Assembly (NCBI GenBank): GCA_016858145.1
Contig: JAEHOE010000096.1
Location: 434,001-498,000 of the forward strand
DNA length: 64,000 nt
Reading direction: 5' to 3'
Source of the DNA: Edaphochlamys debaryana
Taxonomy: Eukaryota > Chlorophyta > Chlorophyceae > Chlamydomonadales
In this document: piece after piece, positions 1 to 11,300 of the stretch
Layout: each line of letters starts with the position of its first letter
Position numbering within the stretch: the stretch's first letter is position 1
Program-made: the position numbers and the translations under genes
The notes under the pieces: generated by a model
Databases searched by the model: none
Told to the model about the DNA's origin: nothing
What the model saw: only the letters and a program-made list of their open reading frames with translations

Positions 1-558
1 CGTACACTGGTGACGCACAGCACCGGTACGGCAAAACCACAGGCGCCCCTGGGTTGATGCGTTTCCCTGATGCGTTTCCCCGAGGCCCCAAGCGTTGGGG
101 CCAGAAGCCCTGCGCTGTCCGCGCTCGGCGGCACGCACACGGTACAGCCTTATTGCGGGGGCGTCAGCCCACGGACCAAGTGGCCCGAAGACCACGTGAG
201 CCGAAGACCACGTGGCCCGAGCCAGCGCCCCCAGCGATGCGGCGCTCCCCCCTCGCCCGGAGCAGCCCACACGTGACCGCCGGACGCCCCTAGTGGGCCC
301 CTGTTCATGGGCCTTCTTGGAATGTCTTCGTCCCAGCGCCCCACCACGCAGCCGCCCGGGGACTGCCGGCTCGCCACCTCCCGCGCGTGTCACCTCCCGC
401 CCTCCCTCCGCTGCAGGAGTCGGGCGGCCCTCGGTGCTTCCCTCGCTCATGTCCGCGCACCTGCGCTCGCACGCAATCAGCTGTGTCCATGGCCTGCCGC
501 TGCCGCGCCCCCGCCCCTGCCTCCGCATCAGCTCCCTCATCGGCCTCCGCACAGGCGC
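1..558. other. No gene recognised; 3' flank of the NAD(P)H dehydrogenase gene
   Basis: This stretch lies downstream of the stop codon of the minus-strand dehydrogenase gene and probably holds its 3' UTR and flank. Open frames here are GC-driven overlaps without recognisable domains. I did not find a clear TGTAA-type algal polyadenylation signal on the minus strand. Confidence 0.5.
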
Positions 559-3500
559 TCAGAAGAGGGAGATGTCGCGTCCGAACATGCGGGCCTTGAG
601 CCAGTCGAACAGGATCAGCACGCGGTTGCGGAACGACACCTGCGGGGGTGTGTGTGTGTGGAGGTAGGGGGAGGTAGGTGGTAAGGGAGGGCCGAGGAGG
701 TTGGGAGGTGGGCAGGCGCGGAGGCCGGCGTGCAGGTGTGCTGGCCCCCGGGCAGGTAGGGTATGGGGCCTCCGAGGTGAGGCCGGGGGCGGCGTGCCCT
801 GGCCAGTGCCTTGGCCGGACGCGGCTTCGGGAACGCGGCCCCACCACCGCACCGCGCTGGGCCAGGGCCGCCCGCACCTGCTTGGTGATGTAGACCGACT
901 TCCACAGCAGGAAGGCGAAGGTACCAAACATCTTGAGGTTGAGCACGTCGAAGGCCTCCACCTGGGTCAGGGCGCGGTTGTTGCCTGCAGCGGCGCAGGG
1001 GATGAGGAGCCGGCGGGCCGGCGAGTTCGGGCCGCAGAGCTCATGACCCCCGTGTCCCGCCCCCCTCCATCCCCTTACCCACCCACGCCACCGCATGCCC
1101 CCATTGCACCCCACTCGCTCGGCTCCTGCCCTGTCCATGTTCCCGTCTCCCCCCTTCCCCCTCCCCCCCCCGCCCCCTGTGCTCACCCACGTAGGCCATC
1201 ATGCCCAGGTTGAGGAACTCGAAGGGGCGGTCCCAGTACCGCACCTCCATGGCCTCGGCCTGGGGGGGGTAGGGGGGGGGAGAGGAGGGGGGGAGAGGGG
1301 ATGGATGGGTTGTAGGTGACCACAGGGCAGGTGAGGGAGGGGAGAGGAGGGAGCGAACGAGACGTGCGAGGGACGCCATGGGGTCGCCACCCAGCACCCA
1401 AAGCGACAGCATGGCCTGCTGGTGCAGGCGCCAGGCACCACCACCACCTGCCTGCCGCTCCCTTCCCCCCTCCCCCTCCCCATCTCCCCCGCCCACCTGC
1501 GCCCTCGCCGCCCGCTCCTCGTCCTCGAAGCTCCGAAGGCACTCGGAGGAGGCGCGCGCCAGGGCCTCGGGGTCCGCACCGCCCGCGGCGGCCGCCAGGG
1601 CCCGCAGCGCCACAATGTCGCACACGGCTGGGGGGAGCCAGGGGGGGGGGGAGTTGAGGCAGGGGGAAACGGGGGGGGGGGAAAGGAAGCAGCACGTCAG
1701 GAGATGAGGACCGCCCTTGAGCCGCGTCACACAATACAGGCACCTCGGCCCAGCGCTGCGTTGCACACACGCACGCGCTCAGCACGCCCAGCACACAGCA
1801 CAAGGGCAGGGGCGCAGCACGCAGCGCGCAGCACGCACCCGCGGGGCTGGGTGCGTCCAGGGGGGCCGCCCCCGTGAGCGCCTCGGCGTGGGATCGGATC
1901 CAGGGGGGCGCATCCATGCGGAAGATGGCGTCAACGACCTGACAGGGGGGGAGGGGGGGAAGGGGGGGGGGGGAACAGGGGGAGGGAAGTGTCAGGCTGC
2001 TCCTCCCTCGCGAGGCCACACGATCCCGCTCAGCCCCAACACACCTCCTTCCCGGGTAGCTGCAGACTGCCTCCCCCCCCCCTGCCCCCCCTCCCCCCCC
2101 CACCTCCTGGCCCGTCAGGATGCGCTCCCTCCCCCCCGCCAGGGCCAGTGCCAGCCACTGCAGCGTCTCGGAGCGGTCGGCGGCGGCCTGGGGGGTGGGA
2201 TGGGTGGGTGGGGTTGGGTGGGTGGATGGGTGGTCGTAGGGTGAGGCGGGCTAATGAACGGGGAGAGGGGAAGGATGCGGTTGGCAGCGGCATCCGGCAA
2301 TCCCCGTCGTCCCCATCCTCCAGCCCGTCTGTGCGTCCGAACCCTCCCCTGCCCCCCGAGACTGCCCCCCCACCCCCCCCTACCAGGATGGGCGCCTTCT
2401 TGACCGCCTGGAAGGGCGGCGGCTGCGTGTACCCCCCCACCCCCAGCGTGTAGCCGCTGTTGATGAGGTGGGCCAGGTAGGAGCCCTGCTGCCCGGCAAC
2501 CTTCAGAAAGAAAGGGGGGGAGGGGAGGAGGGACACAGAGTGCAGGATAAGAGGTCTTGCCGGCACCCCCATCAGCCCCGGCTGGCCACCCTCCGTGCCC
2601 CTGGTCCCCGGGGCTTGCGCAGGCAGACCCCCTCCCACTCCCACACACCCACACAAGCCCACGCCCCCCCCCCCTCCCACGCCCTCCCCACCTGCGCCGT
2701 GGGCGGCAGCCTGTTCCCCAGCACCAGCGAGCAGTCCCCCAGGCACATCAGGTCCCGCGCCCCCACCACACGCAGGAACGAGTCCACGCACAGCTTGGAG
2801 CCGGGGCCAACACGGGAGGCCTGCGGAGGGGGGGCGGGAGGGAGGGGAGGGAGGGCGGGAGCGGCCGAGCAAGAGGTGAGCTGCCCATCACCAGTGGCAG
2901 TGCCCCCCACCCCCCCCACTTCATGGTGTAATATGGCTGACCTAATGTATGATTGCAGCGACGCCGTGATGAAGGCCGGCGGGGAGGGAACCTCGCTGCG
3001 TGTCTCGCTGCGAGCCTCGCCTGGCTCGCAGCTACCTCGCGACCCGCTTTCCGTCCTTTACCACACCCCCCCCTTTCCCCCTCCCCCCCCCTCACCTCTG
3101 CCGCCGCCGCCTGCATGGGCACCTGCCCAGCGATCTGTTTCACCAGGGGGCGGGGGGCGTTGCCGGCGGACCACACGCACACGCCGTAGGGGATCTCCTC
3201 GACGCCCTGGGGGCCCTCGATCTTGACCTGGGGGTGGGGGTGGGGAGGTGGGTGGGTGTGAGTGGGCGGGTGGGTGTAAGGAAGGGGGTGTCAGCGCTGG
3301 CTAGGCTCGCAATCGCGCGTGCGGCCTCACCCCACAACCCATACCTTCCACCTCACCCGTCGCACCAGCACCAAGCCTACAGCCTCACATCACACTTGTT
3401 GACACGCACCGTTTCTCTAACCGCCCCCCCCCCCCCCAGCACAAACACCCGGCCCAGCACCCTTCCCCCCCCCTCACCCAGCCCCCAGCTGCTCCTCTAC

Positions 3501-6500
3501 AACACTAGCCCCACTTCCCCAGCCCTCCCCGCCCTCCCCCCCCACCCCCCCCCACCCCCCCCCCACTCACGATGTCCTTGGTCACCCCCACCACCGACAC
3601 GGAGGTGCGCACCTCCACCCCCGCTGCCCGCATGGTCTCGGCGGCCTGGTCCGCAAGGCGGCCGTCGAACTGGGTCAGGATGGACTTGACGTTCTGGGGG
3701 GGGGGTGAGTGAGAGGGGGGAGAGGAGGGTATCTCCTTTCAAGCGGGGGACGAAAGGGGGGAGAGGGGGGCATGGCGGGGTGGGCGCGGGGGTCGCAGGT
3801 GTTCAGGGGCGAGGGGAGTGCAGCAGCAGGGGGGTGGGGGTGGGCGGCGGGCAAGCAGTGCGGTGAAGTGATATTGGCGGATGGGATGGACCAAGGGCCG
3901 CCACATGGCGCCTAGCCCACGCCCAACCCCTATCCTACCCCCTCCCCCATCCACACACCCTACCCCCGCTTTTCCCCCCCCCCACCTGCAGCACGGTGAC
4001 CCGCATGAGGTCCGCCAGGAAGGGGTACCGCCGGCCCATGTCCTGGCGGAAGAAGTCGGAGAGCGCCCCCGCGGTCTCCACCCCCGCGGGGCCGCCGCCC
4101 ACCACAATGAAGTGAAGCATCTCGGCCCTTGGAGGGGGGGGAGGGGGGGGGAGGGGGTATGAGAGGGGGTTGGCGCAGGGCGAGGGAGACCCAGCAAGGC
4201 CCGAGGCACAGCCCTCCTCGGCTCCCTTCACCGACCCCGACCCTGGCGTCAACACTCCCCACCCCGTCCGGCCCACACTCCCTCCGGCCCCCTCCGCCCC
4301 CCCGCCCACCGCTTTGCGTCGCTGAGTCCGGGGATGGACGCGGCCTCGAACTGCTCAGCGATGCGCTTGCGGAGGGCGGAGGCGTCGGAGATCTCTGCAG
4401 GAGGAAGGGGGGGAGGTGAGGTGAGTGGGGCCGGGCAGTGGGGTCGAGGTTCGGATTCGCTGCCGTGGCGTGGACTCGCTACCCGGCCCGCCCACCCACC
4501 CTACCAACGCCCCCCCCCTGCCCCACCCTTCATGAAGAAACAATTCTCGCGCACGCCCGGAACGCCGAAGGTGGCGGGCTGCTCGCCAACCGCCACAACT
4601 GCCTTGTCGTACTGGATCTGTACGGACGGAGGGATCGGTACGGCATTGTCAGCGTTAGGACGGCACGACCTCATGAGGGTCCTGTGCTACCTCAACAGTT
4701 CACTTCTGCCTTTGTTCGCTCAATCCTTCCTCCTCGCACCTCCACCGCGCCTCTGTCCCCTTAGACCACAGCGTGCACCCCTTCCCTCCCCCCCTCTGCC
4801 CCCTCATCCCCCCCTCACTACTTCCCCCCCCCACACACACCCCCTACCTCGAACGTGGGCTTGCTGCCGTCCGTCATTGCGAAGGCGCTGCGGCACACCG
4901 CCACCTTGCCTGGGGGGGGAGGGCGGGGGGGGGGGGGGGTTGGGGAGGGGGTGAGGTGAGGCGGGAAGGAGTGGAAACCGGGTGTTCGGAGCGTCAAGGC
5001 CGCACTGTGGAGGCGCACGGCGACGGCACGAGTGGGCCCCCGCCAGCGCTGCAACCCTCTTCCCCGCCTCCCCTCCGCCTCTTCCCCCCCCCCCCTGTGG
5101 CTCACTGTCCGGGTTGAGCTCCTCGCACTCCGCCTCCAGGTAGGTCACGCAGGGGTTGGAGGTGCGGATGGGCTCAAGGAGGGACCTGGGGGGGGGGGGG
5201 GTAGGGGAGTGGAGTTGCGGGGGGTTTAGGGGGCAAAATGGAGGCACGCTGCCCGCCCCAGCGGCCGATCCCAGAGGCCCTCCTCCCCTCCCCTCCCCCC
5301 ACCCCCACCCCCCCACCTGAACTCCACGGTCCCCACCGCCGTGGAGGGGAGCATGGGGGTGAACACAAAGTGGTTGCGGGGGGACACCACAACCACGTCG
5401 TAAGAGTCCGTGTCAATGACCTGGGGGGGGGGGGAGGGAAGCGGGTTGACGGGCGGAGAAGGGCAAGCTTAGGGCGAAGGAGACGTACTCGCCATTTCTC
5501 CCGCTCTTGTGTCGGGGTTACACCCCTCTACCCCCCTCTGGTTCCCCCCCCCTTGCCTTGATGAGCGCGTGCGCCCCCCATCCGCTGCCCAGCACCAGCA
5601 CCACCGGCTTGTTGATGGAGCGAAGCCGCATGCGCCCGCCGTCGCCTTGGGGGGGAGAGGGGGGAGGGGGTTGTTGAGCGTGGGTGCAGGGCGAAGGGCG
5701 TCACAGGGCGCAACGGTGCCTGCGCCCCTGCCTGCAGTCCTAACCTCCCTACCTCTTCCGCTCCCCCCCCCAACCCCCCCAACCCCTCCCCCCCCCGGCC
5801 CCACCCGGCACCAGGTTCTCCAGCAGGGCCCGCTGCTCCGAGGGGGCAGCGGCCGCCACACGGGGGTCGTACATGCGCCTGGGGGGGGGGAGCGAAGGGG
5901 CAGGGAGGGGAGGGATGGGGAGGGACGGTGAGGGCGGGCCGCCACCCATCAGACGGACGCAGCACCCGCCAACAGCCTCAGCCCCCTGCCCCCGTCATCC
6001 TTGACTCCCAAAGCCCCAGCCCCGCCCTCCCCTCCATCCCCCCTCCCCGCCCCCACCTCAGGTGGCGGCCCACGTCCACCGCTGAGTCCATGACCTGGGG
6101 GCGCAGGGGGGGATGGGGGGAGGGGGGCAGGGGGCGTTCAGGGGCCCCGAGACACGGCAGCACTCCTCACCCCCTCCATTGCGGGCTTTGTGCTGTGCGG
6201 CGCGGTGCACCCGCATGCCGGCAGCACCTGTGCAACCTGTGGCGAGTGCTGGGGATGGCGCCTCCGCCGACACTGCCGACGCCGAAAATAACATTCCCGC
6301 TGATTCTGGCGAGGCGATGCGACCCCACCCAGCTCCACACACCGCCTAGCTCCCCCCCCATCCCCTCCTCCCCCCCCCCTCCCCCCCCCTACGTTGTCGA
6401 TGGCGACGGCGGTGAAGGAGCGCTTGGGCGGCCAGGCGGGCTGCCCGGGGGTGGGGTAGAGCTGGGAGGCGGGCGAGGGGGGCGCCTGGGGGGGGGGGGG

Positions 6501-7134
6501 GGTAGGGACGGGGGGTAGGTGAGGCCTGGGGTCGAGGGGCACCTGCAGGGGTCCGCCAGCTCTGGCGCTGCCGGGGGGGTGGGAGGTGGGTGGCGCTTGC
6601 GCGCGCTCCCTCACACCCCCCCTCGCCCCCGTGCAGGGCACGCTGCCCCCCGCCCCGCGCACGCCCTCAGCCGCTGGGCCCAGTCCCCGGCCCCTTGCAG
6701 AGGAGGCAGAGGGGCAGCAGGGGGGGTGGGGGCACAGCGGGGGAGGTGGGGGGGGCAGACTGGGCTCACCGCCAGAGGGGCCGCCGGTGCCGTGGGGACG
6801 GGCGGAGGCGCGGGCACCGGGGGCGAAGGCTGCAGGGGGCATGGGGGGGAGGGGGCGAAGGTACAGCCGCGGTCAAGCGGTGCGCATAAATCGCCCTCGT
6901 TGCATCGCGACGTCTGCCATCGGTTTGGAGGGAGGGATGCCGCTCCGCTACCGCAAGCCGTGCAGCGCCAAGCACGTGCGGGCTTGCGTGTGGGCCCGGG
7001 AAAGGGCGTTCCCCGATTAAACCCCATCCCGCCCGCCCTGTTCCCGGTCGAAGCCCTACCGTTTTGGCCGGGGGCTTGGGGGGTGCGAGCGTGGCAGAGG
7101 CTTTGTCGCCGTCACCCACGAAGGGGGGCGTCAT
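559..7134 (-). CDS. Type II NAD(P)H dehydrogenase (NDH-2/NDA family), 22 exons
   Basis: Predicted single-subunit FAD enzyme that passes electrons from NAD(P)H to quinone without pumping protons, in mitochondria or plastid. Spliced from the ATG at 7134 to the stop at 559-561, 22 exons give 2,070 nt (689 codons) with every phase consistent. Key exons: 5557-5645 ([15 protein letters not shown], first dinucleotide fold, about residue 130), 5317-5420 ([19 protein letters not shown]), 3986-4127 ([15 protein letters not shown], second dinucleotide fold, about residue 290), 2384-2500 ([13 protein letters not shown]), 878-984 and 559-639 (C-terminal [19 protein letters not shown], typical of the family). 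Exons 2104-2187, 1839-1938 and 1497-1627 encode an insertion of roughly 110 residues, between QQG and [15 protein letters not shown], that the usual family lacks. The intron between 5557 and 5420 has a GC donor. The N-terminus is Pro/Ala-rich and transit-like. An upstream in-frame start at 7431 is possible, so targeting is unresolved. Paralogue identity is not determinable here. Confidence 0.93.
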
Positions 7135-8394
7135 GGCCACCACCCGCAGGGGCTGCCTCCTGGCCGCACCGACACATGCCGCAGGCCGGGCGGACCGCGT
7201 GCCGCCTGCGCGGGCCGGGAATTTTAAGACAACGACCTTCACTCGACACGCCAGGGGGGGCAGCAGGCTGTATAAGGTCGCTCGCGGAATCGAAATGCGG
7301 CACCCGAAACCCCAAATTTGCGCTCGTTCCAGCCAAGTGTCGCCCTTCTGGGCCCCAACTTGAGGCAGTGAAGGCTCAAATGCATCCCGACCGGCCCCTG
7401 AGGGGCTCCCGCCCTCGCGCCCTCGTCCCAACCCTCGCGCGACCGGACGGTATACCTTGACGGAGGCGCGTTGCGTGTGCCGTTTTCATCTTTGTATTCA
7501 AACGCAACTGAGCAGAGCTGCGCAGCGGAGGCGGACGTTTTAGACAAGGTGTTGCGGTTGTTGGTGGAAACGAGCTTTTTCGGAACACTTTCTGACACTT
7601 CTAAGAGCCGTCTCTGGCTCTATGTGCTCACAGATGAGCGCGGCAGCGGGTGTTGCGCGAGTGGTCACCGTTGGCTGAGTTGGCGACGCCCCAGACGTAC
7701 CCACGATGCCAAAGTGCCGCAACTGGTTACGGAGGTGTTGTGCCCGCAGCTTGGAGCCCCAGCGGCCGCACAAGAACGAGTGGCTCGCGACTGCATCTTC
7801 GCGCAGCTCAGTTCAGCGCAAACCGGCAGCCATACGCACCACTGTCGTCTGCCCACAGCCATCCGCCAGCTCCATCGCCGCTTACGCCAAGGGACCAAGC
7901 GTCCAAGCCGAACCGCGCCCACCGCATCCGCGCCCAGACAGAAGCCACAACAGGAAGCTCGTGGCAAAGAAGCACTCCCAGGCCCCCTCCGCTTCAGTCT
8001 GTGCCTTCGTGCCCGGGGTACCTCACCGTGTCAGACCGGGAGCGCATGCCTACACGTGTCCTCCTGAGGCCCTGCCTTGGTGGCCCTGCTAGAGAGCCCT
8101 GCGCGCTCGGGCGCGGCTGGAGGGAGAGGCGCAGACGCGCAGAGGCGTACCGGCACCACTGTGCGGTACCTCAGCTGCAGCCCCCGCCGGCTCCGCCCCT
8201 CTCGCAGGATGCGATGGTTACAGGAGGAACCGCCTCCAGAAGGGGAGGGGTTGAGCGAAAGCGCCACCTACTGGGTGTGCCACCTGCACACCGACACCCA
8301 CGCAACGTGACTGACTTTCGGTCGTCACACCACGTTGCTAGGGCCGGGCCCGTAGAGCCCCCCTCAGTACTATTCCACTAATTCCGCTGTGCCT
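7135..8394. other. Intergenic: 5' flank of the dehydrogenase gene and 3' flank of the retrotransposon
   Basis: No conserved protein is visible in either strand. The part next to 8394 should be the 3' UTR of the minus-strand retrotransposon, which is inserted upstream of the dehydrogenase gene in the same orientation. I could not find a poly(A) tail, a tail microsatellite or a target-site duplication, so the element's 3' edge is unresolved. The promoter of the dehydrogenase should lie at the low-coordinate end, but no convincing TATA box was found. Confidence 0.5.
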
Positions 8395-11300
8395 TTAATC
8401 ATCGTCAATCAAGGCCAGGACGCCTGGGGGCTCCTGCACAGTCAATCTGCCACCTGAGACTCGCAGGAAAGGGTGGTCCGCCGGTATTGTCTCCCAGCCA
8501 CTTGGTGGCCTGAGCGCAGCAAAAGAGTGAAGCGCTCCCCAAAACTCAGCTGACACCAACACACGTCCACGGTTCAGCACCCCGAGGCGATTCCCATTCT
8601 CCCTTGTCGCGTATAGATATCGGCGTCCCTTCTCCATGGCTGTCGTGGCTGCAAGACACACCACATCCCACACTCTCTGGTCAACTCCCTCCGTTGGTCG
8701 AGCCAGCCAAAGATTGAACCGGCGAAGTGGCCAGGTCCATGGCATGCCCTGCTCGCCCCCTAGACACGCGCACATCTCATCAACCAGGCCCTCAGCCAAG
8801 TAGCATTTCCAAAAGTGGTGCAATCTGTCCCCTCCGTGCATCGCAATCTCACATGGGCACGTGGCCGTTCCTTCATGTGCCGAAAAGCCAGTAAAGCCGT
8901 TGAGCGCCAAGCGCCAGAAAGCTTCCTTCCACACGTTCTCCCAGCGCAGGGCCCACAGCCTGCGCAAGGTGGCTTGTAGGTCCAACAGGTCTGACTCGTC
9001 CCCTACCCCACCACTCAGCGCCTCTGCCACAAAATTCAAATGCTTGCCTTTCACATACTCAAAAGCGGGCTCCATCTGCAGGGCCGTGGCAAGGCTCACC
9101 GACAACCTAGCCGCTGGCACAAGCGTCTGTCCGATCCGCCAACCTATGCATCCCAAGAGTTCTTTCCATGCCTCCTCCTCTGGGCAGGCCAAGTCCGGGT
9201 TCTCTTCCACCTCCGTTGCTGCTTGCACCCACGGTACGGGAATATGGCCCATCAAGCTATCGATCCTCCCTAGGAGCGCAGGGCCATTGCGTAGCGCTGC
9301 GGGTAGAGACTCATACCCCCCTCGTCCCCACAGACCAACTACGATGTTCTCTTTCACCTTCCTTGAGCACTCGCTCCTAGCCATCGGTGGCAGCCTGCCC
9401 CCCTGGGCTCCACTGAGCCCCGCCCTTGCTCCCGCCCCTGCCCTATAGGCTCTTACTAGTTGGCCAACAGTCCTCAATTCATTGATACCCATCAGGTCCG
9501 CATACATGCTTTCCAGCCCCCCACGGCCTGCTGCTGCGGGTCTGAGGGCCGGATTTCCCCATACTGGCGCGCTGTGTACCCACGGCCCCACCGCGGGGCT
9601 CTTGATCAACTCAACCCGGGGGAGATGGAGGAGTGCCCCCGTTATCATGTTCAGCGTCGGGCAGGGGCTGTTTGCCGTGGTCCCCAGCACCTTGGTGGCG
9701 GCGTTGGGGCCTGCCCGCTGGGCTGTGAAGAGGCAGAGGGGGTGTACGGCCGGGTGCGTTCGTCGGAGGAGCTCCATTGCGACCGTCGGCCACACTGGCC
9801 TGAAGCGGAGGAGGTTCGGGCAGCTGCCCAGCACACAGCGTGTCGCCAGCACCGCTTGTCGGGCCCGTACGTGTTCTACCACCGGGAGGAGGCCGAGTCC
9901 TCCGTCCTCCGGGGGGACGCACATCGCCTTGTAGCCTATCCCCGGCAGGCGAGCGTGTGGGTTACTGGCGTGTGCCGCCGGCGTCATGCTGCGGTCCACC
10001 ATGGCTGCGACCGTGCTGCAGAGTCGCTGCAGCTCGGGCGGGGGGGGGAAAGCGAATTCCAGGTGGTACAGGACCTTGGAGATTGCATAGCCAGAGGCCG
10101 TCGACGCTCTCCCAAAGGCTGAAAGATTCAGGGACACCAGCTTGGTTAGAGCCGAGTAGACTCCATCCAGGGCGATGGCCGGCTTGCACAGGGCGGCGGT
10201 GTTGGCGACTGTTACCCCCAGGGTCTTGGCCTTCACGACGGTTCGCAGTGAGGTATCAGGGGGTGGCGGTGCGGGCGGCGGGCCGGGCGGCGGCTCAGGC
10301 GGCGGCGCGGGCGGCAGGCCAGGCGGCGGCGCGGGCGGCGGGCCAGGCGGCGGCGCGGGCGGCGGGCCAGGCGGCGGCGCGGGCGGCAGGCCAGGCGGCG
10401 GCGCGGGCAGCAGGCCAGGCGGCGGCGCGGGCGGCAGGCCAGGCGGCGGCGCGGGCGGCAGGCCAGGCGGCAGCGTGGGCGGTGGATCTGGTGGTGGGTC
10501 CAGCGCCGGTGCGGGCGGCGGGCCGTGCGGCGGCGCGGGCGGTGGGCCGGGCAGCGGCGCGGGCAGCGGCGCAGGCGGTGGGATCAGGCCGACGGGGAGC
10601 AGCTCCGACTTGCTGGCGTTCAGGCGTTGTCCACTTGCTTGCGCAAAGGTCTCCATGGCTGCAGCGAAAGCGGCGGCTGTGTTGGGTCGCAAGAATTGCG
10701 TGTAGTCGTCTGCGTATTGGGAAGCTCGGAGGACAAGCTGGCGGCCGTTGGGTGAGAGAGCAATCTGGAATCCCTGTTTAGCAAGCCACGATAGTAGCGC
10801 TTGAGCGGCCGCCAGGTAGAGCAGCGGCGCTAATGGGCAGCCTTGCCGTACCCCTGCTGTTATCTCCAGGTGACCTGATACGTCGCCGTTGACTAGGGCC
10901 GCGGATCTTGTGCCCTGGTGCAGAAGCCGCACCCACGCCAGGAAGCCATTGCCAACCCCCAGCGCTTCCAGGCACTCAAACAGGAAGCCCCGGTCCAGCG
11001 TGTCGTACGCCTTGTGGAAATCTAGGAAGGCCATGAGCCCCTCCTCACCTGCCACTCTTAGCAGCTCTGGTGTCAGCTGCATGAGCATGATGTTATCAGC
11101 AATCCGTCGACCTGACAGAAAGGCGGTCTGCTCGGGGCTGATAATGGCGGCGAAGGCTGGTTGCAGGCGGGCTGCCAGGACGCGGGCCAAAGTTCGGTAG
11201 TCCGTGTCCAGCAGCGTGATGGGCCTATAGTTGGCGGGCTGGGTTGGGTCGCCTGACTTGAAGAAGCACGAAATCACACCGTCAAGAAAGCCACGAGGCG

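Noticed and set aside
9840..10781. Long plus-strand open frame (313 codons) opposite the LINE reverse transcriptase
   Set aside because: It is the antisense shadow of ORF2. Its AARAAGQAA repeats are only the complement of the Pro-rich array.
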